A model generated the notes under the pieces. The model was not told the DNA's origin, made no database searches, and was given only the letters and a program-made list of their open reading frames with translations. Of a stretch of 64,000 bases of DNA, positions 1-9,000 are shown piece by piece. Each line of letters begins with the position of its first letter. The first letter of the stretch is position 1. Source of the stretch: Acidobacteriota bacterium (GTDB lineage: Bacteria; Acidobacteriota; Terriglobia; Bryobacterales; Bryobacteraceae); the NCBI GenBank assembly GCA_018268935.1, contig JAFDVS010000031.1, forward strand, positions 18,362-82,361, given 5' to 3'. Made by a program: the position numbers and the translations under genes.

Positions 1-37
1 TTTGCTCCTGCTTCGATTATACGGCACCCCCGCTAAC

Positions 38-95
38 CGCGGATCTCGGACTTGACGCGAGGCAAGATCAGCAGGTTTTCGCTGGACCCTAGCTA
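38..95 (+). pseudogene. Remnant of a second HigA-like antitoxin gene
   Basis: The sequence translates as RISDLTRGKISRFSLD, the same stretch found in the intact antitoxin downstream (DNA around 1112-1159). Most differences between the two copies are silent third-position changes. It then breaks off into stop codons (tag at about 95). It has no start codon and no toxin partner within the window. I read it as the leftover of a duplicated toxin-antitoxin unit, placed just before the first tRNA-Pro fragment repeat. Confidence 0.75.
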
Positions 96-102
96 GCTGG
101 AT

Positions 103-227
103 AACACAACCCCATCGCACCCCTGAGCAATCCAGCCCAATCACTCCTCATCCCCGAATCCTGGTTCGGGACCAGGCGGTCGGTGGTTCGAATCCACTCG
201 CCCCGACCATTCCTTATCACCTCATCA
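103..227 (+). repeat. Direct repeat copy A (flank plus tRNA-Pro 3' half)
   Basis: About 125 bp that match 2059-2184 in the same orientation with scattered mismatches and small gaps. The match covers a CCCATCGCA...CAATCACTC leader of about 55 bp, a tRNA-Pro 3' half, and a tail TTCCTT-TCACCTCATCA. The tail of copy B forms the end of the esterase gene. The repeats bracket the toxin-antitoxin segment, as expected for serial integration of related elements at a tRNA 3' end. Confidence 0.8.
160..209 (+). pseudogene. tRNA-Pro (CGG) 3'-half fragment, copy A
   Basis: The fragment has an anticodon stem CCTGG/CCAGG around the loop TTCGGGA (anticodon CGG), then a T arm GGTGG-TTCGAAT-CCACT, then a 3' acceptor strand CGCCCCG followed by ACCA. 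The matching 5' acceptor strand CGGGGCG and a D arm are absent upstream, so this is not a functional tRNA gene. The break just before the anticodon stem is where integrases often cut tRNA genes. An intact copy may lie left of the window. Confidence 0.8.
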
Positions 228-552
228 ACGCGTGCGATGTTTTCCCACCCGTCGGCGGCGCGGTAGTTCTCATCGGCCAAAAGTCACCGCTCGTAGGCTG
301 AGAACCGCTGCCCCCATGGGCGGGAAAAGGCGCACCGGACCTCTTAAGACGTCCTTCGATGACTCAACGCGGCACTGGACGTCCCTCGACGTCTCAGCGC
401 TTTTCAGCGGATGGAGACACACGCGGTAGTGGAACATAAAGGGTTGTGCACCAAGCCGCTCAGAAACTCAGCCTAACTCGCCGCGGCTGAAGAGGATGCG
501 TTGTCATCCACATCAGCACTTCGCGGTGCCATTTGGTGCACAAGGGCACCGC
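228..552. other. No gene seen
   Basis: The stretch between repeat A and the toxin promoter has only short reading frames with Arg/Ser/Thr-rich translations that resemble no protein. It contains a few GACGTC-type short repeats near 340-400 but no convincing hairpin or regulatory site. Confidence 0.5.
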
Positions 553-580
553 TCGACAAATATATCCAATCTTGTATAAT
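553..580 (+). promoter_or_regulatory. Sigma-70-type promoter of the toxin-antitoxin pair
   Basis: A TCGACA -35 element (553-558) and a perfect TATAAT -10 element (575-580) are separated by 16 bp. The expected start of transcription is about 587, which is the GTG proposed as the toxin start codon, so the transcript would be leaderless. No clear operator palindrome was found. Confidence 0.6.
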
Positions 581-586
581 CGAAGA

Positions 587-922
587 GTGGCGAGCTTGAA
601 ACCAATCGCCTGGCTGGGCGACAGCTTGGCCCGTTTGCGCGCCGCCCCTGCGGACATTCGCTCCGACGCGGGCTACCAGTTGGACCTGGTTCAACGTGGT
701 GCGCCGCCAGCGGATTTCAGCCCGATGCCGGATGTCGGGCCGGGTGTCATGGAGATCCGACTCCATGGCGACAAACGGGTCTTCTACGTTGCCCGATTCG
801 AAGAGGCGGTCTACGTGCTGCACGCCTTCGTCAAGAAGACTCGGACAACGCGCAAGGCCGACATCGACCTGGGCAAGGCGCGGTACGCTGTAATGCTGGA
901 AGCGAGGAAAGGGAGAACATGA
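587..922 (+). CDS. HigB/Gp49-like (RelE superfamily) toxin
   Basis: This 111-residue protein has the pattern of the phage-derived Gp49-like/HigB toxins, which are ribosome-associated mRNA endonucleases. Features include WLGDSLARL near the N terminus, a central GVMEIRLHGDKRVFYVARF strand pair and the HAFVKKTRTT segment followed by a helix. An upstream ATG at 533 is open in frame, but it lies before the predicted promoter, so GTG 587 is preferred. The stop overlaps the antitoxin start by four bases (ATGA), giving the toxin-first order typical of HigBA. No residue appears to be missing. Activity is inferred from the family. Confidence 0.8.
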   Translation: MASLKPIAWLGDSLARLRAAPADIRSDAGYQLDLVQRGAPPADFSPMPDVGPGVMEIRLHGDKRVFYVARFEEAVYVLHAFVKKTRTTRKADIDLGKARYAVMLEARKGRT

Positions 923-1233
923 AATCGATCAAAGGAACGACGATTACAAAGGGCAGCGGCAACGTCTTTGCCGACCTCGGTTTCTCGCCGGCTGAGTCCA
1001 GAAACCTGCGAATCCGGTCAGAGATGATGACGGCCCTCCGCAAGTTCATTGAGAAAGAGGGCTTGACCCAAGCCGAGGCGGCCAAGCGCTTGAAGGTGAG
1101 TCAGCCCCGGATCTCGGATCTAACGCGCGGCAAGATCAGCCGGTTCTCGCTGGACACGTTGGTCAACATGCTCTCCGACGCTGGTCTAGAGGTGGATTTA
1201 CGGATCAAGGCCCCGACGCGCCGCGTGGCGTAG
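919..1233 (+). CDS. HigA-like XRE-family antitoxin
   Basis: This 104-residue protein has a helix-turn-helix at about residues 52-76 (LTQAEAAKRLKVSQPRISDL). It is the usual DNA-binding antitoxin partner of Gp49-like toxins. It would neutralise the toxin by complex formation and autorepress the pair. It overlaps the toxin gene by four bases, so the two are translationally coupled. A decayed second copy of the helix-turn-helix segment lies at 38-95, showing that the pair or its parent element was once present twice. Confidence 0.85.
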   Translation: MKSIKGTTITKGSGNVFADLGFSPAESRNLRIRSEMMTALRKFIEKEGLTQAEAAKRLKVSQPRISDLTRGKISRFSLDTLVNMLSDAGLEVDLRIKAPTRRVA

Positions 1234-1374
1234 CGCCCTTCGGCTGGATGGGCGTTGAACCTTCGAGCGTTCACGACTGCGTACTTGGATCCTTGCCCGA
1301 TAACAGCCGAGGGGAATTCAGTATCTGTAGGAACTCTGTCGCATCAAGGGACGGGGGACGCGTTTCGACATGTG

Positions 1375-1926
1375 TCAAGTAGCGTGAAGAGTCCGGCCCC
1401 CAGTCGAAGTAAAGACCTGCTCCGGGCTCCGTGAGTCGGGCCGCTGTTTCTGAAGTAATTTCGAGCTCTTGCGAAAAGAGCAGGTTGGCTTCTTGTCTCC
1501 CAGTAGGTGCGCATAAACCTCAAGCCGGTAACGGCCCTGAACGAACTGGAAGGCATTACCATCGCGAGGCGTCAAGAAATGGTGATTGGCCGCAACTCCT
1601 GTTTCTCCAACGAATAGCCCACTCCCCCGAACGAGCTTTTCATCCCCATGAACCCAAATGTTGAAGTTTTGGACCGTCTCATTGCGGCGCAAAGTGACGT
1701 GCATGCTTTGGATCACTCGACCCCTCTTGGACGTCGAAAAGAGAAGAGTCCGAAGGTAGACCTTTGGCAGGCTTCCGCCTCTCTCAGTAGGTTTGTCTGG
1801 CCCGAAGAAGATCACAGTCGGCTGTGTCATCTTCACGGTCCCACGCCGGAACAGCGTAAGCCAAGCGTTCAGCGCGGACACTCCAAGTGCGAGGCCTGAA
1901 ATTGCGATTGTAATCGGATCAGCCAA
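1375..1926 (-). CDS. Hypothetical membrane-anchored protein
   Basis: This 183-residue protein of unknown function starts with a hydrophobic segment (ITIAISGLALGVSALNAWLTLF, about residues 5-26). It is followed by a polar domain with a motif TQPTVIFFGPDKP and several predicted beta strands. Composition and codon use look less GC-biased than the neighbouring chromosomal genes, and it lies between the two tRNA-fragment repeats, so it is probably cargo of the integrated segment. It converges on the antitoxin gene. I cannot assign a role. Confidence 0.6.
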   Translation of the reverse strand: MADPITIAISGLALGVSALNAWLTLFRRGTVKMTQPTVIFFGPDKPTERGGSLPKVYLRTLLFSTSKRGRVIQSMHVTLRRNETVQNFNIWVHGDEKLVRGSGLFVGETGVAANHHFLTPRDGNAFQFVQGRYRLEVYAHLLGDKKPTCSFRKSSKLLQKQRPDSRSPEQVFTSTGGRTLHAT

Positions 1927-2058
1927 ATCTCTTGGGGCCCTCGCCCTAAGTATAGCGAGTACGGCGGATCGCTATGCCCAATACTATGCCCACCCCGTGC
2001 ATCCACCCACTACTACCGGCTACGAAGACCCCAGTCGCCCAATCCCGCAAGAGCTAAA

Positions 2059-2184
2059 AACAAAACCCATCGCAACCTCGAGCAACCCAGCGCAATCACT
2101 CACCCTCCCCCAAATCCTGGTTCGGGACCAGGAGGTCGGTGGTTCGAATCCACTCCCCCCCGGCCATTCCTTCTCACCTCATCA
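2059..2184 (+). repeat. Direct repeat copy B (flank plus tRNA-Pro 3' half)
   Basis: Partner of the repeat at 103-227 in the same orientation, about 1.96 kb away. Its last 11 bp (TCACCTCATCA) overlap the stop and final codons of the convergent esterase gene, so this copy marks the junction with the resident chromosome. Confidence 0.8.
2116..2166 (+). pseudogene. tRNA-Pro (CGG) 3'-half fragment, copy B
   Basis: The anticodon stem-loop CCTGG-TTCGGGA-CCAGG and T arm GGTGG-TTCGAAT-CCACT are identical to copy A. The acceptor strand has decayed to a run of C followed by GGCCA, and there is no 5' half. It is not a functional tRNA. Confidence 0.75.
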
Positions 2185-3076
2185 GCTTCCCCCGGAAAAA
2201 CTCCACATACCGGTCCACCGGAAATCCCCCCGGATAATCCTCTCTCAGCAGCACCGTGCATTCCACACCCACGCGATCCGCCTTCTCTTTCAACGCAAAC
2301 CCAAACTTCGGATGGTGGATATGCTGGACGCCCGTCGAATTCGGCGGTAGAGGATCGTTCCGCTGGTTATAGAAAACCAGAATCGGCGCATCCCCCGCGC
2401 TCAGATGATGCAGCGGCGACGCCGCTTCAAACAACGGAAAGTACCGCGGATCCTCCGCCTCCGCCGCCGAACGCATTCCAAAAAACGCGATCAACGCCTC
2501 ATGCACCTGATCCGTCTTCATCAGCTTCTTGATAAACCGTGGATCGTAGGACGACTGCGCGTTGAAGGGACCAACAGCGCTCAGCCGTGTCGATTGGCGC
2601 AGCACCGGGTCCGGATCCGACGGCTTCGCCAGGTCATCGTGGAAACCCAGCCATTGCGAGATCCCCGACCCCGCCGAGCCCCCATATGCGCCGATCCGCG
2701 CCGCGTCAATATGGTACCGGCCCGCGTGCAGCCTTATGAACTGCAGTGCCCGCGCCGAGTCCAGCATCTGTGCCGGATAGGGCGCGCTATCCGTCAGCCG
2801 GTAGTTCGCCGCGGCAACGCTAATCCCCGCCCCACGCAGCTTCTCCAGCAGCTCGCGATGAATCGTGTTCTTGTCGCCCTGGCGGAATCCGCCGCCGTGA
2901 TAGTAAATCACCAGCGGAGCGGGCTTCGCACTCTTCGCCAGCCAGAGGTCGAACACATTCCGTTCATGCGGGCCGTAGCGCACATTGGCGTGATCCGGTG
3001 GAGGCAGTTCGCGGGCGCTCTTCTGCCCCTGCGCCAAACAAAAAACGGCAAGCAGCGTGATCAATAGTAGTCTCAT
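2174..3076 (-). CDS. Secreted alpha/beta-hydrolase (esterase/lipase, BD-FAE type)
   Basis: This 300-residue protein has an N-terminal signal peptide (MRLLLITLLAVFCLAQG). It has an oxyanion motif HGGGF at residues 60-64 and a nucleophile elbow GGSAGS with Ser134, the hormone-sensitive-lipase/feruloyl-esterase-like arrangement. The start was set at 3076 because the upstream part of the frame lacks signal-peptide character. It follows the GH51 gene by 41 bp on the same strand, so a role in removing acyl groups from plant polysaccharide side chains is a reasonable inference. The catalytic Asp and His lie in the C-terminal half but cannot be fixed without an alignment. Confidence 0.8.
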   Translation of the reverse strand: MRLLLITLLAVFCLAQGQKSARELPPPDHANVRYGPHERNVFDLWLAKSAKPAPLVIYYHGGGFRQGDKNTIHRELLEKLRGAGISVAAANYRLTDSAPYPAQMLDSARALQFIRLHAGRYHIDAARIGAYGGSAGSGISQWLGFHDDLAKPSDPDPVLRQSTRLSAVGPFNAQSSYDPRFIKKLMKTDQVHEALIAFFGMRSAAEAEDPRYFPLFEAASPLHHLSAGDAPILVFYNQRNDPLPPNSTGVQHIHHPKFGFALKEKADRVGVECTVLLREDYPGGFPVDRYVEFFRGKLMR

Positions 3077-3084
3077 ATGCGGGC

Positions 3085-3097
3085 GTCTCAGTGAGAC
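3085..3097. promoter_or_regulatory. Short perfect palindrome upstream of the esterase gene
   Basis: GTCTCAGTGAGAC is a 13-bp perfect palindrome in the 41-bp gap between the GH51 stop and the esterase start, eight bases before the ATG. It could be a small RNA hairpin or an operator half; nothing else supports a function. Confidence 0.3.
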
Positions 3098-3117
3098 TGA
3101 GTATACACCCGCACTCC

Positions 3118-5079
3118 TCAACGCAAATCCCACATCACCCGCGTCAGCGACAACGGAGGCACAGCCACATCCGTCAAAGACACCTCAGACTCCGTCACCC
3201 CGATCCGCTCCGGCGTATCCCAACCATTCCGCGCCAGCAAATCCTCCGCCGCTAACACCCACCGCCGCGCTTTGGCCGGAACCGCCGCCCCTTTCGCAAC
3301 AAGAGAAACACGGAACCCCTCGCTCGTGTGCCGGTTGATCAGAAACACGCTCGCCGTCTTCCCCCCGGCATCCACCAACGCCGCTACATCCACGTAAGGA
3401 ACATCATCCCGCTTCGTCACAAACTTGCCGCTCGTGGAAAACTTGGGCGATGACACCCGCACCGCCACCGGTACAGTCCCCGCCTGCGAGCCATACAGAT
3501 GCGTCGCCCACCACACCGGCTCCGCATAAACCACTGACCGGTTCTTCCCCAATCCCCCACCATGATTCAACAATGCCGAATGCGTGATCAGCTCAATCAG
3601 CCCGCCGCTGCGGAACGCCGTGTGCCACAGGCTCGCCAGCCACAACGCCTCGGCGATGCTCTTGTTATTCGGCAAACTCGGCCGGTTGGTGAAAATCTGC
3701 ATCTCCGTGATCGCCACCTTCGGCTCCAGTCCACCGCGCCGCATCGGTTCGCCAATCAACTCCCGCACCCGCTCCGCGTACCCATCGGCGAATGCCACCA
3801 GCCCTTGCCACACCTCCACCGGATCGGAATCCGGCTTGATCCCGTTGCCAATCAACGGATGATCCGAAATGGAGCGCACCAGCGGCCCATTCCGCTCCAC
3901 AATCGCCGAGTTCCACTCCGCGCGACTATGCCCATTGGCGATGAACAGCAGATTCGGATCCGCCCGGCGCATCGCCGCAACGAACTGCCCGTAACGCTCC
4001 GCATATCCCGCGCCATCGGTATGCCCGATCTGCCAGTCCCCATACAACTCGTTGCCCACCTCCCAATACCGCACCCGGTAAGGCTCCGGATGCCCATTCG
4101 CCGCGCGCAGCCTGCCCATCGGAGTCGAAACCGGCCCGTTCACGTATTCCATCCAACGCCTCGCATCCTCCGGACTGCCGTTCCCCGCGTTCACACAAAT
4201 CAGCGGCTCCGCGCCCGTTAGCTTGCACAAATTCAACCACTCGTCCGTGCCGACATGATTCCACTCCACCTCCGGCCAAGCCGGATTCTTCAAAGCAGGG
4301 CGCGTGTCCAGCGGACCCACTCCATCCTGCCACTGATAGCCGCTCACGAAGTTCCCACCAGGGAAGCGCAGCATCGGCAATCGCGCTTCCCGCAAATACC
4401 GGACCACCTCCGGTTCCCATCCATCCACATGATCCGCCGGAAACAGCAGCACCCGCGAAAGCATCACAGTATTCGCCCCATCCACCTCAATACGCAGCAA
4501 ACTCGCGTCCCCGCGAGTGTGCCCCGCGCGCTCCACCTGAAGTCGAATCCTGGTCTCGGCCCACGATGTCCCCACCGGCACGACAGTCTTCCCCAACACG
4601 CGGCCGCTCTCATTCAGCAGCACCACCCGCGCTTCCGCCGCATGCGAGGCCTGTGCCCGCAGCGTCAGCTCATAGGTAGCTGTCCGATGCAGCGGCAGAT
4701 ACAAACTCGTTTCCACTGACCCGCCACCTTTGCCCACCACAAGCTCCTGCATGTCACGCACACCTTCGCGCACAGCCCGCGCACGCACCTCGCCTTTGGT
4801 CACCCAAAACGGAGCCACACCCTCCGCGGGAGCACGCCCCAGCCGCGCCTTCAGCCCGTCCGCATTCGGCCACCGGCTCGCCGGAGCAAAATCCGGATTG
4901 GGAACCACCTGTGCCCAAGCCCCCTGGTACACATTCCGTCCCAGGTGCTCCGTGAATTTTCCAAAAAGAAGTCTCGATATGGGTTTTGCGCGCTCAGTGA
5001 AGTCGATCTCAACACGAAGCTCGGCCGTAGCGGCGGCGGCCAGAACCAGGTAAGCGCCAAACAATGTTCTGCCTGGCAT
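3118..5079 (-). CDS. Alpha-L-arabinofuranosidase, GH51
   Basis: This 653-residue exported enzyme has a signal peptide (residues 1-19, ending AAAATA). An N-terminal carbohydrate-binding-like region spans about 90-215, followed by the GH51 barrel with LRFPGGNFVSGYQW. The acid/base Glu344 lies in VGNELYG and the nucleophile Glu459 in ITEMQIFTN, with a C-terminal beta domain after that. Enzymes of this family release terminal arabinofuranose from arabinan and arabinoxylan. ATG 5079 was chosen because it opens the signal peptide and leaves a 55-bp divergent gap to the dioxygenase gene. It probably forms an operon with the esterase downstream. Confidence 0.9.
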   Translation of the reverse strand: MPGRTLFGAYLVLAAAATAELRVEIDFTERAKPISRLLFGKFTEHLGRNVYQGAWAQVVPNPDFAPASRWPNADGLKARLGRAPAEGVAPFWVTKGEVRARAVREGVRDMQELVVGKGGGSVETSLYLPLHRTATYELTLRAQASHAAEARVVLLNESGRVLGKTVVPVGTSWAETRIRLQVERAGHTRGDASLLRIEVDGANTVMLSRVLLFPADHVDGWEPEVVRYLREARLPMLRFPGGNFVSGYQWQDGVGPLDTRPALKNPAWPEVEWNHVGTDEWLNLCKLTGAEPLICVNAGNGSPEDARRWMEYVNGPVSTPMGRLRAANGHPEPYRVRYWEVGNELYGDWQIGHTDGAGYAERYGQFVAAMRRADPNLLFIANGHSRAEWNSAIVERNGPLVRSISDHPLIGNGIKPDSDPVEVWQGLVAFADGYAERVRELIGEPMRRGGLEPKVAITEMQIFTNRPSLPNNKSIAEALWLASLWHTAFRSGGLIELITHSALLNHGGGLGKNRSVVYAEPVWWATHLYGSQAGTVPVAVRVSSPKFSTSGKFVTKRDDVPYVDVAALVDAGGKTASVFLINRHTSEGFRVSLVAKGAAVPAKARRWVLAAEDLLARNGWDTPERIGVTESEVSLTDVAVPPLSLTRVMWDLR

Positions 5080-5134
5080 GGGTCTCTCTGCCGCCGAGTG
5101 TAGCAGACCCCTTACTTGCTGTAACGTGGTTCTC

Positions 5135-5989
5135 ATGCACATCGCTCACAGCGCTGCACCGCTCGGCGCTGAAGTCACTGGCCTCGATCTCGCGCATCCC
5201 ATCGATGACGCTACCTTCCGCCAAATCGAGGACCTCTTCCATGACCGCGGCGTCGTCGCCTTCCGCAACCAGCAACTCACTCCCGAGCAGCACATCGCCT
5301 TCAGCCGCCGCCTCGGCAATCTCGAAATCCACGTCGCCACGCAATACCTGATGCCCGGCCACCCGGAAATCCTCGTCGTCTCCAACATCGTCGAAGACGG
5401 CCGCAACATCGGCCTCGCCGACGCAGGCCAATACTGGCACAGCGACCTCTCCTACATCGCCAATCCCAGCCGCTGCTCACTGCTCTATGCTCGCGAAGTC
5501 CCAGTGCGCGACGGCGTAGTGCTCGGCGAAACCCTGTTCGCCAGTGCCGCACATGCCTACGACACGCTCGACCCCGCCCTCACCCAGCGCCTCGAAGGGC
5601 TCACCGCCATTCACCGCTACGGCGATCGCTATCAGAAGCAGCAGGCCGCCGGCGGCCGCGGCGCCCTCAGCGAAGAGCAACTCCGCAAAGTGCCCGAAGT
5701 CCGTCATCCCGTGCTTCGCGCCCATCCCATCACCGGCCGCAAAGTCATCTTCGTCAATGAAGGTTTCACTGCCGCCATCGAAGGAATCCCCGCCGAAGAA
5801 AGCGCCGCCATCCTGCCCCAACTCTTCGCGCACATCGTCCGGCCCGAGGCCCTCTACACGCACCGCTGGCAACAGGGCGATCTCGTCATGTGGGACAACT
5901 GCCTCACCCAGCATCGCGCCATCCGCAACTACCAACTCCCCCTGCGCCGCCTCATGCATCGCACCACCGTCGCCGGACTCCCGCAATGA
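5135..5989 (+). CDS. TauD/TfdA-family 2-oxoglutarate dioxygenase
   Basis: This 284-residue non-heme iron dioxygenase has an HxD motif at His102/Asp104 (WHSDLSY) and a distal His260 followed by the Arg-rich 2-oxoglutarate-binding segment (LPLRRLMHRTT). The length and the GAEVTGLDLAHP N-terminal motif fit the TauD family, which hydroxylates taurine, 2,4-D and many other small acids. The true substrate cannot be told from the sequence. It is transcribed divergently from the GH51 gene and stands alone, ending before a hairpin. Confidence 0.85.
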   Translation: MHIAHSAAPLGAEVTGLDLAHPIDDATFRQIEDLFHDRGVVAFRNQQLTPEQHIAFSRRLGNLEIHVATQYLMPGHPEILVVSNIVEDGRNIGLADAGQYWHSDLSYIANPSRCSLLYAREVPVRDGVVLGETLFASAAHAYDTLDPALTQRLEGLTAIHRYGDRYQKQQAAGGRGALSEEQLRKVPEVRHPVLRAHPITGRKVIFVNEGFTAAIEGIPAEESAAILPQLFAHIVRPEALYTHRWQQGDLVMWDNCLTQHRAIRNYQLPLRRLMHRTTVAGLPQ

Positions 5990-5993
5990 AAAA

Positions 5994-6024
5994 GGCCGGT
6001 TCGCCCGCCACAGGCAAACCGGCC
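5994..6024 (-). terminator. Rho-independent terminator between convergent genes
   Basis: GGCCGGTTCGCC pairs with GGCAAACCGGCC (one mismatch) around a short loop. Read on the minus strand, the hairpin is followed by TTTTT, so it mainly serves the TonB-dependent receptor gene. On the plus strand, where the TauD gene ends, the T-tract is weak. Confidence 0.75.
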
Positions 6025-6051
6025 CGTTCTGATCAACCCTTTCCCGGGTAA

Positions 6052-9000
6052 CTAGAACACTAACTTCAACGCAAACTGAATCTGCCGTGCCGGGCTCGAC
6101 AAACTCGTAATCGTTCCGAAGTTCGCATTGCCGAACGTCTGTGCCGGAGCGCCCAGATTCGTCGTGTTGAACAGATTGAAAAACTCCGATCGAAATTCAA
6201 TCCGCGAAGATTCCGACCACAACCGGAAGTTCTTGTGCAGCCCCAGATCGAAATTGTAAATCGCCTCCGTGGTCGCAATGTTCCGCCCCAGCGTGCCGAA
6301 CGGTGCGTTAATCGCCGGCAAAGCGAACGCCGCACGGTTGAACCACGCGCCTGCAGTCCTCGCCCCCGCGTAAATGTCGCCGCCCACATAGTTCGGTCGA
6401 TACGTGGGCGCGCCCGACACTTGCCCCGCTGATGCAGGCGAGTAGTTGATGTTCACCGGCTGCCCGCTGGTCATCGTGTTGATGCCCGTCAGCCGCCAGC
6501 CGCCCACGATTCCATCCACCACTGCGTTCGCCGAGCTGCCCCATTTGCGGCCCTTCCCATACGGCAGCTCCCACACCAGGCTGGTCGTGTTGTTCAGCGG
6601 TTGGTTGTAGGCGCCCACCGCTTTCTCCGCCTGCGTATTGCGGAAATTCACTCGCGAGTTGTCCCCGTTGAACGCCTCCAGGTGTCCCGAGGCGTTGTCG
6701 ATCGCCTTCGACCAGGTGAAGCTGTTCAACACATACAATCCCGCTGCATAGCGCTTCTCCAGTTTTACCTGCATCCCGTGATAAACCGCGAATCCACCAC
6801 CGTACGATGCCTGAATATAGTCAAACCCAGGAATCGGACGCCGCTGCAGAATCGTCAGGTTCTCACCAATGTTATTCGGCCGCGCCTGGTTGTAATCGCC
6901 CAGAATCATCAGCCCGTTCGAACGGTTACCCACATAGGCGATATCGAACACCAGGTCCTTCGCCAGTTCGCGCTGGATCGTCAAATGCCAGCTCTGCACA
7001 TACGAAGTGCGGTAATCGGCAGGCGTATAGTTGGTGCGCGTCGTCAGCGTCGAGAAGTTCGACGGATCCACCAGCCCTTGCGGGAAGCCCTGCGCCATCA
7101 GCCGGAAGCAGTTCACAAACGCGTTGCCCGAACACAGCGGCTGCGTCGGCAACTGGTTGATTGTCAGGTTCACGATGCTCGGTCCGTTGTAGCCCAGCAG
7201 GTTCTCTCCACCCATGCGGTTGAAGTGAACGTAGCTGATCCCGTAGCCGGAACGAACCACAGTCTTCGGTGTGATCTGATAAGCCAACCCAAACCGCGGC
7301 GCCCAGTTGTTCTTGTCCGGGCGCACTAGCGAACGCTGGTAGATCCCGCCCGAACCAGCCTGGATCAGTTTGTTCGCCACCGGATCGTAGTTGGCAAGCC
7401 GGTTCTGGTCTTCCCACTGCGGCGTCGCGTACTCATAGCGTGCACCGATGTTCACCGTCAGCTTCGAGTTCACCTTCCAGTCGTCCTGGAAGTACAGGAA
7501 GTGCATCCGCTGCCGGTAATTCAACACAATCTGGTTATTCAAACTGTAAGCCGAACGCGCTCCGTAGAAGAAGTCCACCAGGTTGTACAGGTTGTTCGAA
7601 CCCACCGTGGTCGGCCGCCCGAACTGTCCGGCATAGTTGCTTTGCCCGTATTGCGGATTGAAATCGAAGATGTTCGTGTTGATGGCCTGATACTCGTAGC
7701 CGGCCTTCATCGAGTGCCGTCCCGCGATCTTCGAATAGTTCACCTTCGGGTTGTACGTCGTCGGATCCTGGAACTGCGGATTCGAGCTCTGGCGGCCCAG
7801 ATTCGTATAACCGCTGATCTGCTGGCTGCTCAATCCCCCGCCGATCACTGCATTGTCCGGCAACCCGGGAATGCCATATTCCTGCGCCATGTTCGGGCGC
7901 TCCGAACCCAGCGCGAATTTGCCGCCTTCAAACACCGAATACGCAAAGCGCACGTCGATCAGCGAAGTCGGCGACAGGTTATAGTTCAACCCGCCGGCGA
8001 TCTGCTTATTGAACACGCGCACATTGCCGTTTGCATCGCCGCCCGACGGTCCAGGGATCACATGGCTCTCCGTACGATTCAGCAAGCGGTGGCTATAGCG
8101 CCCGAACACGTTCATCTTCGAATTGAAGTAGTGATCGATACGCCCATCGCCTTTGTTATCCACCCACGGGGTCGGTGTCAGGTAATCCCAGTTATTCGAA
8201 GGCAGCACACCCGGATTGGTGTTGCGCACTGGATTGGGTAGGTCGCCCAGCACGCGCCGCGCGAACGGCGTCATCTGGCTCGCCGGAATCACTCCATCCG
8301 GTATCAAATCGCCGGTCAGCGGGTTGCGGATCGCAGTTCCAAACCGCCCCGCCCTCTGTTCCAGCGTCGGCAAAGTGGCGAACTGCAGATTCCGTTCCAC
8401 CCTCCGCAACCCTTCATAGTCCACAAAGAAAAACGTCTTGTCCCGCACAATGCGGCCGCCAAACGAAGCGCCAAACTGGTTCTGCACCAGCACCGGCTTC
8501 ACACCCGTCGAAGGACGGAAGAAACCCACCGCATTCAGCTTCGTGTTGCGCAGAAACTCCCAAACCGAGCCATGAAACTCGTTCGTTCCGGACCGCAAGC
8601 TGGCATTGATCACCGCGCCGCCCGCTCGCCCGTACTCCGCCGAAAAGTTGTTCGTCACCACGCGGAATTCTTCCACCGCGTCCGGATTCAACTGCACAAT
8701 CTGATTCGAAAACCCCTGGTTCGACGTGCCGTAGGCATTGTTGTCCACGCCGTCCACCATGAAGTTGTTCAGCGAGCTGCGCAACCCGTTCACGTTGAAC
8801 GAAGCATCGCGGTTGCTGATGTTCGACTTCCGCACGCCCGGCGACAGCAGCGCCAGGTCGGCATACGCGCGCCCGTTCAACGGCAGATTCACAATCGCCG
8901 CCCGTTGAATCACCTGCCCGCGATCGCTCGACTCCGTTTCCAGCGCTTCCGCCGCGCCCGTCACCGCAATGCTCTGGCTGACGTCGCCCACCTGCAGCGC

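Noticed and set aside
160..209. Functional tRNA-Pro gene
   Set aside because: The 5' acceptor strand and D arm are missing in both copies, so neither can fold as a tRNA.
89..280. 63-residue minus-strand frame containing GEWIRTTDRLVPNQ
   Set aside because: This is the well-known spurious translation across a tRNA 3' half; the DNA is the tRNA-Pro fragment of repeat A.
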